DNA of 64,000 bases. It comes from Lachnospiraceae bacterium (GTDB lineage: Bacteria > Bacillota > Clostridia > Lachnospirales > Lachnospiraceae). Location: assembly GCA_020860755.1 (NCBI GenBank), contig JAJBTQ010000008.1, positions 27,328 through 91,327 of the forward strand, given 5' to 3'. A program made the position numbers and the translations under genes. The first letter of the stretch is position 1. Each line of letters opens with the position of its first letter. The notes beneath the pieces were generated by a model that did no database searches, was not told the DNA's origin, and saw only the letters and a program-made list of their open reading frames with translations. This document shows, piece by piece, positions 43,442 to 52,636 of the stretch.

Positions 43442-44296
43442 ATGAAAAATGATTTTTCCAACATCAGGTGTATCGCATTTGATCTGGATGACACGGTCTT
43501 AAATGCAAAAAAAGAACTCTCCGGGCGAAACGCGGACGCGCTGCGTCGGGCGAAAGAAAAGGGACTTGCACTGGTTCCGATCACCGGGCGCACATTTTCC
43601 ACGATCCCGGCCTGCATCAGGGAGCTTAACGGAGTCTCCCTCGCAGTGACATCAAACGGTGCCGTCATCTATGATCTTAGGGTCGGCGAGCGGATCCATG
43701 AGCTGCTCCTGCCGGCAGATACGGTTCGGATTCTCGTTGGCAGTATCGACCGCTATTTCCGGGAAGGCCGGCTTACCTACGAAGCGTTTGTGGACGGCGT
43801 CTCCTATGCCCAGGCCGATTACGTGGAAGATCCGCCGGCCTTCGGGATCCCGAAAAGCGCGGCTGTCTATGTACAGCAGACGCGGCATCCGGTCCCGTCT
43901 GTCATCGACTTTATCTTGGAGCATACAGGCTGTCTGGACAGTCTGAACCTTGTCTTAAAAGACACCCGCCTGTTCCCTGTGGTGGAAGACGTCATCTACC
44001 AAAGTACAGATAATGTCTACATTACCTCTTCTATCTCCTACCGCATGGAAATCTCCCATGCGGATTCCGGAAAGGTCTCCGGTCTTACGTATGTACTGGA
44101 CCGTCTGCACCTCACCCTGGAAGAGACCCTCGCATTCGGGGACGGTGAGAATGATGCGGAGATGTTAAACGCTGCCGGCATCGGAGTTGCCTTACAGAAT
44201 GCCTCTGCAAGCTGCAAAGCAAGTGCTGATTACACCACGAAGCTTACCTCAGGCGAGGACGGGGTCGCGGATTTCCTGGAGCAGCACATCTTATAA
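43442..44296 (+). CDS. Cof-type HAD-IIB family hydrolase
   Basis: IRCIAFDLDDTVLNAKKELSGRNADALRRAKEKGLALVPITGR..., FGDGENDAEML. Confidence 0.92.
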   Translation: MKNDFSNIRCIAFDLDDTVLNAKKELSGRNADALRRAKEKGLALVPITGRTFSTIPACIRELNGVSLAVTSNGAVIYDLRVGERIHELLLPADTVRILVGSIDRYFREGRLTYEAFVDGVSYAQADYVEDPPAFGIPKSAAVYVQQTRHPVPSVIDFILEHTGCLDSLNLVLKDTRLFPVVEDVIYQSTDNVYITSSISYRMEISHADSGKVSGLTYVLDRLHLTLEETLAFGDGENDAEMLNAAGIGVALQNASASCKASADYTTKLTSGEDGVADFLEQHIL

Positions 44297-44416
44297 AACT
44301 TCTTAAAATAAAAATCGCGCCGGCAGGGGATCATCTCCTGCCGGCGTTATGATTGTTCATCTGTTGAATTGTTGCACAAGCGCTTATTTTAAAGCAACAA
44401 AACGTTTTCCTGTCTC

Positions 44417-47400
44417 TTATTCTATGATGTCTTTTAAGTAGTCCACGTTCGGCATCGGATCCACAAATGTCTTCTCCTTAACCGGCGCAAGGAACTTCCG
44501 CTCAGGTTCAAGCACGCCGCCTGAGATCTCACCGTCGGATGCCTCGCGGTACCAGGTGATCTCCCGGCACATCTCGCGGGCAATGTCATCCTCGGTGTCA
44601 TACGGGAAGTCAAGCTCCAGCATCCCGGCAAGCTCACAGATAAGCTGCCAGTTGGTAAAGAGCATGTCCGGAGCGAGTGCTGCGGTTGTCTCCTGGAAAC
44701 GGCGCTCCGTGTTTAAGTAGCTGCCGTTCGCATGGATCGGTGCGGTACCCGGAATGAGCACATCCGCCTTTTTAGCGATCGGCGTGCGGTGCGTATCGAT
44801 CACAGCGAGGAAGTCCACATCCTTTACCAGCTTCGCCGGCGGATTCTCGCCGAGGACCAGCAGAGTCTTTACTCCCTTCATGGCATCTGCTCCTGCAGTG
44901 ATGCCAAGCGAAGCCAGGCCCTGACTGTTGTTCTTGGATCTCACCATCACGATGCCGTCGCGCGGACTCCCGATATGTCCGGAAAGCAGCGCGATGTCCG
45001 CGAGCAGCTCCGCGCAGGCGACGCTCACCACATTCTGCTGGAACACGATCATAGCCTTCTTCGCCTTGCCATACATGGCAGCGATCTCGGCCGCCTCCTT
45101 CGTGACGGTCACATCCGAGATGGATTTTACAAAGCTCTTCAATCCCTCCATGTCCGTTTTGGCATCGGAGGCCAGCTCATTCGCGATCTGCTTTAAAAAG
45201 TCCAGATTATTCTTGGTATAGACCGCTTTCGTGACAAAGCTCATGTGCTCCTGCTCATGGCCCTTCGGGTTAATGAGGATAACCTTTGCGCCGGCCTTCG
45301 CGGCCTGCATCAGCTTCACACGCATCACCTGATTCTCCGGTGCGTCAAAGCCGACTGCCAAGATCACCTCTGTGCTCATAAGCTCATCGATCGTGTTGGG
45401 CGACGCGGTGAGGCCAAGCGTACTTTCCAGTCCGCATTTGCGCGCGTTGAAGCTAAAAAGATTGGCTCCAAGCTCCTTTGCCAGCTTCCGCGCCAGATAG
45501 GCTTCCTCGTTCGTAAAGCGGTCAGACACCGCGATCGCGACCGCGTCATTCCCGTCCCGCCGCGCGGTGGACTCCATCTCCTTGGCGATCAGCATAAGCG
45601 CGTCGTGATAGTTGGTCACTCCGCCTTTCTTTGTCATCGGCATATACAGCCGGTCTTTTTCTTTCAGCGCACTCGAGAAACCAAACTTTCCGCCGATGCA
45701 GAGCACCCCCGCGTTCACCGGTCCCTCCGGGTCGGGCAGTGCCTTCACGGCCAGAGTGCCGCAGGTCTCCGTCTTTACCGAGCAGCCGACGGAGCAGAAT
45801 CCGCAGATCGTATCGGTCACCGTGGTCTGCAGCGGGATCTGCTTCTCAAGAGGCAGGTGCTCCATCAGAGCTCCGGTCGGGCAGACGCTCACGCACTGTC
45901 CGCAGGAGATGCATCCGGTCTCCTCCAGGCGGTGACCCATAGCCGGCAGGATAACCGTGTCAAATCCCCGCTCCACAAAACCGATCGCGCCGACTCCCAT
46001 GACCTCTTCACAGGCGCGGACACACCGCCCGCAGAGAATGCACTTGTTCGGATCGCGCTCGATGAACGGATGCTCATCCTCAAAGTCATGCTCTTCGACC
46101 TCTCCGGCAATGCGTTCCGGATGCACGTCGTACTGGTTTGCCAAGGCATAAAGCTTGCACTCATAGTAGTCGTGGCAGCCGCATTCCAGGCAGCGGGAGG
46201 CATCTTCTCTCGCCTGCTCCATGGTATATCCCTTTGCCACCTCTATGAAATTGTTCTTCCTCTCTTCGGGAGAGAGCTGCTCCATCTTCGGACGGCACTG
46301 ACGCTCACGGTCCTCAAACGTCTTCTCCGTGATGTCGGTGCGTTTTACTATATACTCCGGTCTGTAGGCGACAACGTGGCCGGCCAGATAAGAGTCAACG
46401 ACATCGCTGCCCTTCTTCGCGTCCGCGACGGCCTCGACCGCGATCGAGATCTTGTCGTTTCCGCAGTCGCCTCCGGCAAATACGCCCGGAAGCTTTGTCA
46501 TAAAGGTAGATTCATCGTAAACGATGCCTTTTTTCTTTGTAAATTCAACGCCCTTGATACCTTTGGCATCGACCGCCTGCCCGATGGCGAGGATGACCAT
46601 GTCGACGTCAAGCTCCTCCGTCTTTCCCTCGACGGGAAGCGGGGCACGTCTGCCGCTGGCATCCGGCTCACCGAGCTCCATGACCTGCAGCGTCACCCGT
46701 CCCACACGTCCGTTCTCGCCCTCGTGGATCTGTAAGGGGTTCGTTAAGTTCTTAAAAATGACTCCCTCTTCTTCGGCCTCTTCGATCTCCTTCATATCCG
46801 CCGGCATCTCTTCCTTTGTCCGGCGATATACGTTGTAGACCTTCTCGGCACCTAAACGCACTGCGCTCCGGCAGGCGTCCATCGCGGTGTTGCCACCGCC
46901 GACGATGGCGACTTTTTTGCCCATCTCAAACGGCTCGTTCCGCTCGATCTTTTCGAGGAATTCAATGCCTCCGATGACACCCGGGGTGTCCTCCCCCTCA
47001 CAGTGTACACCGGTGGATTTCCAGGCGCCGATCCCGATGCAGACCGCATCGTAGTTTTTGCGTATACTCTCAAACGAGATGTCCTGTCCGACTCTCGTAT
47101 TTGTAATGATCTCCACGCCCATCTCACGGATCAGGTCGATCTCTTCCTCCAGGACCTCCTTGGGAAGACGGTACTCCGGAATGCCGTAGCGGACCATGCC
47201 GCCTGCATAGGGCATCGCTTCATAGATCGTGATCGCATGTCCCTTTTGTCTTAAGAAATAGGCCATGGACAGACCGTAAGGGCCTGCGCCGATGATGGCG
47301 ACTTTCTTGCCGGTATCCTCTTCGCACTTCGGAAGATAGGACTCTCCGTCGAGATCGTGTTCCCCGGCAAAACGCTTGACTGCAGCGATCCCGATCGGTT

Positions 47401-47887
47401 CATCGATCAGCCCTCTGCGGCACTCCTGCTCACAGGGATGCGGGCAGACACGCCCCAAGGATGCAGGAAGCGGGATCCTTTCCTTGATCAGCTCCAACGC
47501 CTCGCGGTAGCGCCCCTCGGAGACAAGACCCACATAGCCCTGACAGTCCGTCTCGGCCGGGCATGCCTTGGCGCACGGCGGACGACAGTCACCGATGTGA
47601 TTCGAGAGCAGAAGCTCTAAATTGGTCTTTCTCGACTCCGTGATCCGCTCACTTTTTGTGTGGATCACCATATCAGGCGCGACCTCGGTAGCGCAGGCTT
47701 TCAAAAGTTTCGGATTTCCGTCCACTTCGACCACGCAGATGCCGCACGCTCCGTAGATCTCCGTTCTTTCATCGTAACAGAAGGTGGGAATGTAGATGTC
47801 GTTTTCTGTGGCCACCTGAAGAATGGTCTGTCCCGGCAGCGCAGTTACTTCTTTTCCGTCAATGTTAATTCTGTACTGTTTTACCAT
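44417..47887 (-). CDS. Multidomain iron-sulfur flavoprotein: 2Fe-2S ferredoxin + GltD/NfnB-like FAD/NAD(P) oxidoreductase + 2x4Fe-4S + NuoG/FdhA-like domain
   Basis: GACGICVVEVDG; PCAKACPAETDCQGYV; KKVAIIGAGPYGLSMAYFL; CILCGRCVRACEEV, CISCGQCVSVCPTGAL; CGFCSVGCSVKTE...GVLCIGGKFGF; RBS GAGGGGG before ATG 47887. Confidence 0.88.
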   Translation of the reverse strand: MVKQYRINIDGKEVTALPGQTILQVATENDIYIPTFCYDERTEIYGACGICVVEVDGNPKLLKACATEVAPDMVIHTKSERITESRKTNLELLLSNHIGDCRPPCAKACPAETDCQGYVGLVSEGRYREALELIKERIPLPASLGRVCPHPCEQECRRGLIDEPIGIAAVKRFAGEHDLDGESYLPKCEEDTGKKVAIIGAGPYGLSMAYFLRQKGHAITIYEAMPYAGGMVRYGIPEYRLPKEVLEEEIDLIREMGVEIITNTRVGQDISFESIRKNYDAVCIGIGAWKSTGVHCEGEDTPGVIGGIEFLEKIERNEPFEMGKKVAIVGGGNTAMDACRSAVRLGAEKVYNVYRRTKEEMPADMKEIEEAEEEGVIFKNLTNPLQIHEGENGRVGRVTLQVMELGEPDASGRRAPLPVEGKTEELDVDMVILAIGQAVDAKGIKGVEFTKKKGIVYDESTFMTKLPGVFAGGDCGNDKISIAVEAVADAKKGSDVVDSYLAGHVVAYRPEYIVKRTDITEKTFEDRERQCRPKMEQLSPEERKNNFIEVAKGYTMEQAREDASRCLECGCHDYYECKLYALANQYDVHPERIAGEVEEHDFEDEHPFIERDPNKCILCGRCVRACEEVMGVGAIGFVERGFDTVILPAMGHRLEETGCISCGQCVSVCPTGALMEHLPLEKQIPLQTTVTDTICGFCSVGCSVKTETCGTLAVKALPDPEGPVNAGVLCIGGKFGFSSALKEKDRLYMPMTKKGGVTNYHDALMLIAKEMESTARRDGNDAVAIAVSDRFTNEEAYLARKLAKELGANLFSFNARKCGLESTLGLTASPNTIDELMSTEVILAVGFDAPENQVMRVKLMQAAKAGAKVILINPKGHEQEHMSFVTKAVYTKNNLDFLKQIANELASDAKTDMEGLKSFVKSISDVTVTKEAAEIAAMYGKAKKAMIVFQQNVVSVACAELLADIALLSGHIGSPRDGIVMVRSKNNSQGLASLGITAGADAMKGVKTLLVLGENPPAKLVKDVDFLAVIDTHRTPIAKKADVLIPGTAPIHANGSYLNTERRFQETTAALAPDMLFTNWQLICELAGMLELDFPYDTEDDIAREMCREITWYREASDGEISGGVLEPERKFLAPVKEKTFVDPMPNVDYLKDIIE

Positions 47888-47900
47888 TGCATCCACCCCC

Positions 47901-49655
47901 TCACTCTATCTCGATGGCGCCGAACTTGCAGCTCTCCGCGCACTTTCCGCATTTGATGCACAGGCTCTGGTCGATCGTGTGCTTTTCTTTCGCAGTTCCG
48001 CTGATTGCTTTCACGGGACAGTTGCGGGCACAGAGTGTACATCCCCTGCAAGCGTCCGTGATGTGGTAGGATATCAAAGCCTTGCAGGACTTCGCCGTAC
48101 ATTTATGGTTGTAAATGTGGTCCTCATATTCATTCCGGAAATAGCGGATCGTCGTCAGCACCGGATTCGGAGCGGTCTGGCCGAGACCGCACATCGCGCC
48201 GTCTCTCACCTTGTTGGCCAGCTCCTCCAGGAGCTCGATATCCCCTTCCCGGCCCTCGCCGTTGCAGATGCGCTCTAAGATCTCAAGCATCCGCTTCGTT
48301 CCGACCCGGCAGTAAGTACACTTGCCGCAGGACTCCCTCCGGGTAAAATCGAGGAAATAACGTGCCATGTCAACCATGCAGGTCGTCTCGTCCATGACGA
48401 TCATACCGCCGGATCCGACGATGGCCCCTGTCTTGGTAATATCCTCATAGGAAACCGGGGTGTCGATCAGAGACGACGGTATGCAGCCGCCGGACGGCCC
48501 GCCCATCTGGACTGCCTTAAACTCCCGGTCGTTCTTGATGCCGCCGCCGGTCTTGAAGATGACGTCGTTTAAAGTGAGTCCCATCGGGACCTCCACAAGG
48601 CCGCCCTTCTTGATCTTGCCGGCAAGGGCAAAGACCTTCGTGCCGTTGCTCTCATCCGTACCGTAGACCGCGAACGCCTCGCCGCCGTTGCGGATGATCC
48701 AGGGGACATTGGCAAAAGTCTCCACGTTGTTGATATTTGTCGGCTTCTGCCAATACCCTTTCTGCGCGGGGAACGGAGGTTTCAGCCTCGGCATGCCCCG
48801 TTCGCCCTCAAGGGAGGCAATAAGCGCGGTCTCTTCTCCGCAGACAAACGCGCCCGCGCCTGCCTTGATGCGGATGTCAAAATCCCAGTCTGTTCCGAAG
48901 ATCTTCTCTCCGAGGAAGCCTTTCTCCCTCGCCTGGGACAACGCAATCTCCAGCCGCTCGATCGCGAGCGGATATTCCGCACGGCAGTAGATGATACCCT
49001 CGATCGCTCCGATCGCGTAGCCACCGATGATCATGCCCTCTAAAACTGAATGCGGGTCGCCCTCTAAGACACTGCGGTCCATGAACGCACCCGGGTCGCC
49101 TTCGTCCGCGTTGCAGACGATATATTTCTCGTTTCCTTCGCTCCCGCGTGCAGATTTCCATTTAAACCAAGTCGGGAAACCGGCTCCTCCTCTGCCGCGG
49201 AGGCCGGAGACTTTGATCTCCTCGATGACTTCCATCGGAGTCATTTGAGTCAGCACTTTTTCCGCAGCCTTATAGCCGTCTGTCGCGATATATTCCTCGA
49301 TGTGTTCCGGATTGATGATCCCGCAGTTTCGCAGGACGATCCGGTTCTGATGCGTGAGAATTTCCGCATCCTCCGGAGCGATCACATCGTCCTCATCGAC
49401 CTTTCCGCCGACGAGATGCTTCTCCACGATCGCCTCGACCTTGTCCGGCTGCACTTTTACGTAACGCGCTTCAAGTGTTCCGTCATCGTTATAGACATCC
49501 ACGATCGGCTCCAAAAAACAGGTCCCGATGCATCCCGCCTTGGAGAGCGTCACACCGGTCAGCTTCTTGTCTTTGATCTGTTTTTGAAATTCCGCTTCGG
49601 TCTTTTTGGCGCCGCTGGCAATGCCGCAGCTGCCCTGTCCGATCACAACCTTCAT
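47901..49655 (-). CDS. nuoF: NuoF-like NADH-binding subunit (FMN, 4Fe-4S, C-terminal 2x4Fe-4S, N-terminal thioredoxin-like domain)
   Basis: GLRGRGGAGFPTWFKWK, VCNADEGDPGAFMDR, ESCGKCTYCRVGTKRM, CRGCTLCARNCPVKAI. Confidence 0.93.
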   Translation of the reverse strand: MKVVIGQGSCGIASGAKKTEAEFQKQIKDKKLTGVTLSKAGCIGTCFLEPIVDVYNDDGTLEARYVKVQPDKVEAIVEKHLVGGKVDEDDVIAPEDAEILTHQNRIVLRNCGIINPEHIEEYIATDGYKAAEKVLTQMTPMEVIEEIKVSGLRGRGGAGFPTWFKWKSARGSEGNEKYIVCNADEGDPGAFMDRSVLEGDPHSVLEGMIIGGYAIGAIEGIIYCRAEYPLAIERLEIALSQAREKGFLGEKIFGTDWDFDIRIKAGAGAFVCGEETALIASLEGERGMPRLKPPFPAQKGYWQKPTNINNVETFANVPWIIRNGGEAFAVYGTDESNGTKVFALAGKIKKGGLVEVPMGLTLNDVIFKTGGGIKNDREFKAVQMGGPSGGCIPSSLIDTPVSYEDITKTGAIVGSGGMIVMDETTCMVDMARYFLDFTRRESCGKCTYCRVGTKRMLEILERICNGEGREGDIELLEELANKVRDGAMCGLGQTAPNPVLTTIRYFRNEYEDHIYNHKCTAKSCKALISYHITDACRGCTLCARNCPVKAISGTAKEKHTIDQSLCIKCGKCAESCKFGAIEIE

Positions 49656-50182
49656 GCCTTCACCTCCCCGCTGTCATTGGCACGGATCTCATCCAAGATC
49701 TGCACCACGGAATCCTTCGTCAGATTACCGTAGGTCTCCTCGCCGTCCGCGGTCTTTACCATCATCACGGGCGCCAGGGAACAGCAGCCGAGACAGGCCA
49801 CATGATTCAGGGTAAACACCCCATCGTCGGTCGTCTCACCGTCCTCGATGCCTAAGTGCTCGGACACCGCCTCGATCACGCGGTCAGCACCGTTGACGTG
49901 ACAGGCGGTTCCCTGACACATCATCAGCAGATGCTTCCCAATCGGTTCCAGGCGGAACTGGGCATAAAACGTAGCCACCCCGTAGATCTTCGCCGGCAAA
50001 ATGCCGGTTTTTTTGGAGATATACATGATGGCTTCCTGAGACAGGTATCCGTAGATATCCTGTGCTTTTTGCAGGATCGTGATCAGGCTGCCCGGAACCG
50101 ATGCGTACTTTTCAAGCGTCGGAGCAAGCAGGGTGAAATCCTGGTCTGTTTCCGTTTCCGAAGTTTTAAGTTTCTCTGCCAT
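49652..50182 (-). CDS. nuoE: NuoE-like 2Fe-2S thioredoxin-fold subunit
   Basis: GVATFYAQFRLEPIGKHLLMMCQGTACHVNGAD..., HVACLGCCSLAPVMM. Confidence 0.92.
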   Translation of the reverse strand: MAEKLKTSETETDQDFTLLAPTLEKYASVPGSLITILQKAQDIYGYLSQEAIMYISKKTGILPAKIYGVATFYAQFRLEPIGKHLLMMCQGTACHVNGADRVIEAVSEHLGIEDGETTDDGVFTLNHVACLGCCSLAPVMMVKTADGEETYGNLTKDSVVQILDEIRANDSGEVKA

Positions 50183-50292
50183 GTTGCAAACCCCTTTCCC
50201 TTGCGTATATGTATATGATATAAACTATAAAATTAATCACTATCTATAATACTAGATTGTTATAAAGATGACAAGGCAAAAACGCATGGAGT

Positions 50293-51147
50293 TTACGGTA
50301 TACTGCGTTTTGCCGCTTCTACGACATGAGAGATCAGCACACTGGTCGTCACCGTCCCGACCCCGCCCGGGACCGGGCTTAAAGCGGAGACGATCTCTTT
50401 TGCCTCCTCAAACTTCACATCGCCGCAGAGCCCGCCTTTTTTCGGATTGTAGCTGATCCCCACGTCGAGTACGATCTGACCCTCCCTCAGATACTCTTTC
50501 CCGATACTCTCCATCTGTCCGGAGCAGGTCACGAGAATATCCGCCTGACGGGTGATGGACGGCACGTCCGGCGTCCACGTGTGGCAGATGGTCACAGTCG
50601 CGTTCTCCTGCATCAGCATCATCGCGAGCGGGCGGCCCACCACTAAAGAACGGCCGATCACGACAGCGCGCTTCCCGGCACATGGGATCCCGTAATAGTG
50701 CAGCATCTCCATGACCGCCTGTGCGGTGCAGGGTTCAAAGCCGATCTGCGAGTTAGTAAAAACACCCGCCAGAGAGCTGTCCGTGCATCCGTCCACATCT
50801 TTCTCCGGGTGAATCATCTGTCTCGCGCGCTCTCCGTCAAGCTGTTTCGGAAGAGGCCGAAACAGCAGGATCCCATGGATATTTTTTTCCGTGTTTAAAC
50901 CCTCCAGCGTGTCAAAAAATACATTGCTCGCGACATCCTCCGGCAGCACGAGGCTCCGGACGCCGACCCCTACCGATGCGCAGAGCTTCATGGCGCCGCG
51001 CTCGTAGGCGAGATCGCCCTGGCGCTCTCCGACCCGTAAGATCGCAAGCGTCGGCTTAACCCCGTATGTGGACAGCTTCGCAACGTCGAGTTTCATCTTG
51101 TCAGCCATCGCGCCCGCAACCGGGGCTCCCTTTATCGTTTGAAACAT
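50293..51147 (-). CDS. folD: Bifunctional methylene-THF dehydrogenase / methenyl-THF cyclohydrolase
   Basis: VVIGRSLVVGRPLAMMLMQENATVTICH, VDGCTDSS, PVPGGVGTVTTSVLI. Confidence 0.92.
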   Translation of the reverse strand: MFQTIKGAPVAGAMADKMKLDVAKLSTYGVKPTLAILRVGERQGDLAYERGAMKLCASVGVGVRSLVLPEDVASNVFFDTLEGLNTEKNIHGILLFRPLPKQLDGERARQMIHPEKDVDGCTDSSLAGVFTNSQIGFEPCTAQAVMEMLHYYGIPCAGKRAVVIGRSLVVGRPLAMMLMQENATVTICHTWTPDVPSITRQADILVTCSGQMESIGKEYLREGQIVLDVGISYNPKKGGLCGDVKFEEAKEIVSALSPVPGGVGTVTTSVLISHVVEAAKRSIP

Positions 51148-51172
51148 TGATATGATCTCTCCTTGTACATGT

Positions 51173-51802
51173 TTATTTTTTCAGTTGCGCTGCGACCCGT
51201 TCATATACCGCATCGGCCCGGCCGCAGTAATCGGCAAGCATTGCCTCCGTCTGCTCGTCTAAGGACTTTGCATAGCTGCGGTCCTGCATAGACTTCGTGT
51301 TGATAAAGATATTTAAGGATGCGCCCAAAAGCGCTGCTTTACAGCAGGCCGCGCCGACTCCGGCATCGGAGATGGCGATCCGGGAACCCTTCTCGGCAAA
51401 TCCTTCCAGAAGTTCGATCGCCCGGCACAGTTTCCACATCAGATCCAGCGGAGCCTCGCAGGCGGTCCGAAGAGCGCTCTCCATGACTTCGTCTCGCGTC
51501 GGGTCATCTTTTGGAATGCTGTAGGCCTTTGACAGGGGCAAAAAAGCCTCCGCATCCTCATCAATGGCGGCGAGAAGCTCCAGGCGCAGTGCGCAGGCTT
51601 CCTCCATCCAGGCCTTAACTTCCTCTTCGACATCCGCATAGGTCTTCTTTCCAACGGTCAGAGAACCGACCATGTTGCCGAGGGCAATGCCCACAGCTCC
51701 GATAAGAGCACTTGCTCCGCCTCCGCCGGGGACAGCCTCCCGTGAGGCAAGCGCCTCGGTAAATTCACCTAATGTGTCATTTTGAAACGTACGATCGCTC
51801 AT
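51173..51802 (-). CDS. Cyclodeaminase/cyclohydrolase family protein (FchA-like)
   Basis: LGEFTEALASREAVPGGGGASALIGAVGIALGNMVGSLTVGKKTYADVEEEV. Confidence 0.9.
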   Translation of the reverse strand: MSDRTFQNDTLGEFTEALASREAVPGGGGASALIGAVGIALGNMVGSLTVGKKTYADVEEEVKAWMEEACALRLELLAAIDEDAEAFLPLSKAYSIPKDDPTRDEVMESALRTACEAPLDLMWKLCRAIELLEGFAEKGSRIAISDAGVGAACCKAALLGASLNIFINTKSMQDRSYAKSLDEQTEAMLADYCGRADAVYERVAAQLKK

Positions 51803-51824
51803 AAGATGTTTCGTCCTTTCCTCT

Positions 51825-52556
51825 TTACGCCTGCTCCGAATAGATCCAGGCCGTGTCGAGCGCGATCTCCATCATCTCGTCAAACGATTCCCGGATCTCC
51901 TGCGCCGTAAGCGCCTCCGGTTTGAAAAAGTGATCCGAGATGGACAGGATGCTTAAGGCCCGCTTGTGCTGTGCCAAAGCCTCTAAGTACAGACCGGCCG
52001 TCTCCATCTCCACGCTGACCATGCCGAGATCCCGCGCCTTTGTCGGGATGTCCGGCTGCGCGTTGTAGAACATATCTGTTGTGAACACGTTGCCAACCTT
52101 AATCTTCGTCCCGCGCTCTTTGCAGATCTTCACCGCGTCATAGAGCATATCGAAATCTGCTGTCGGGCAGAGTGTTCCGGGAAAAGCATAGTGGTGGGCA
52201 AAGTTGGAGTTTGTGCAGGCTCCCATCGCGATGACGATGTCCTTGCACTCCATGTCATCTAAGAGCGCTCCGGAGGAACCCACGCGGATGATCGCCTCCA
52301 CGCCGAAAAAGTTATAGAGTTCGTGTGCGTAGAGCGTTGCGGAGGGTACGCCCATCCCGCTTCCCATGACCGATACGCGCCTTCCCTTATAGGTTCCCGT
52401 ATATCCGTACATGTTACGCACATCGTTGAACAAAACGGCATCCTCCAGAAAAGTTTCCGCGACAAACTGGGCACGCAGGGGATCCCCCGGCATCAGCACC
52501 ACTTTCGCGACCTTATCCGGATCCGCCTCGATACAGGCCGACGGTGTCTTAAACAT
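51825..52556 (-). CDS. deoD: Purine nucleoside phosphorylase DeoD-type
   Basis: VVLMPGDPLRAQFVAETFLEDAVLFNDVRNMYGYTGTYKGRRVSVMGSGMG...VSVEMETAGLY. Confidence 0.93.
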   Translation of the reverse strand: MFKTPSACIEADPDKVAKVVLMPGDPLRAQFVAETFLEDAVLFNDVRNMYGYTGTYKGRRVSVMGSGMGVPSATLYAHELYNFFGVEAIIRVGSSGALLDDMECKDIVIAMGACTNSNFAHHYAFPGTLCPTADFDMLYDAVKICKERGTKIKVGNVFTTDMFYNAQPDIPTKARDLGMVSVEMETAGLYLEALAQHKRALSILSISDHFFKPEALTAQEIRESFDEMMEIALDTAWIYSEQA

Positions 52557-52572
52557 ATTGATTTCCTCCTTC

Positions 52573-52636
52573 GCTGATCTTTATTTATACTAATCTTTAT
52601 TTATGCTGATCTCTATTAATGCTGATTATTATTTAT
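52573..52636. repeat. Four tandem 16-bp units (GCTGATCTTTATTTAT-like) between the LRR gene and deoD
   Basis: Units 52573-88, 89-604, 605-620, 621-636 with few mismatches. Confidence 0.85.

Noticed and set aside
45245-46735. 496-aa plus-strand ORF antisense to the large iron-sulfur flavoprotein
   Set aside because: Shadow ORF opposite a strongly conserved coding frame; no recognisable domain or RBS. Same reasoning applies to 14110-15228, 9179-9769, 18480-19055 and other antisense ORFs.
44417-47887. Selenocysteine formate dehydrogenase
   Set aside because: No in-frame TGA; the aligned position is Cys (NARKCGLES), the following His is missing and the C-terminal cofactor-binding domain appears absent.
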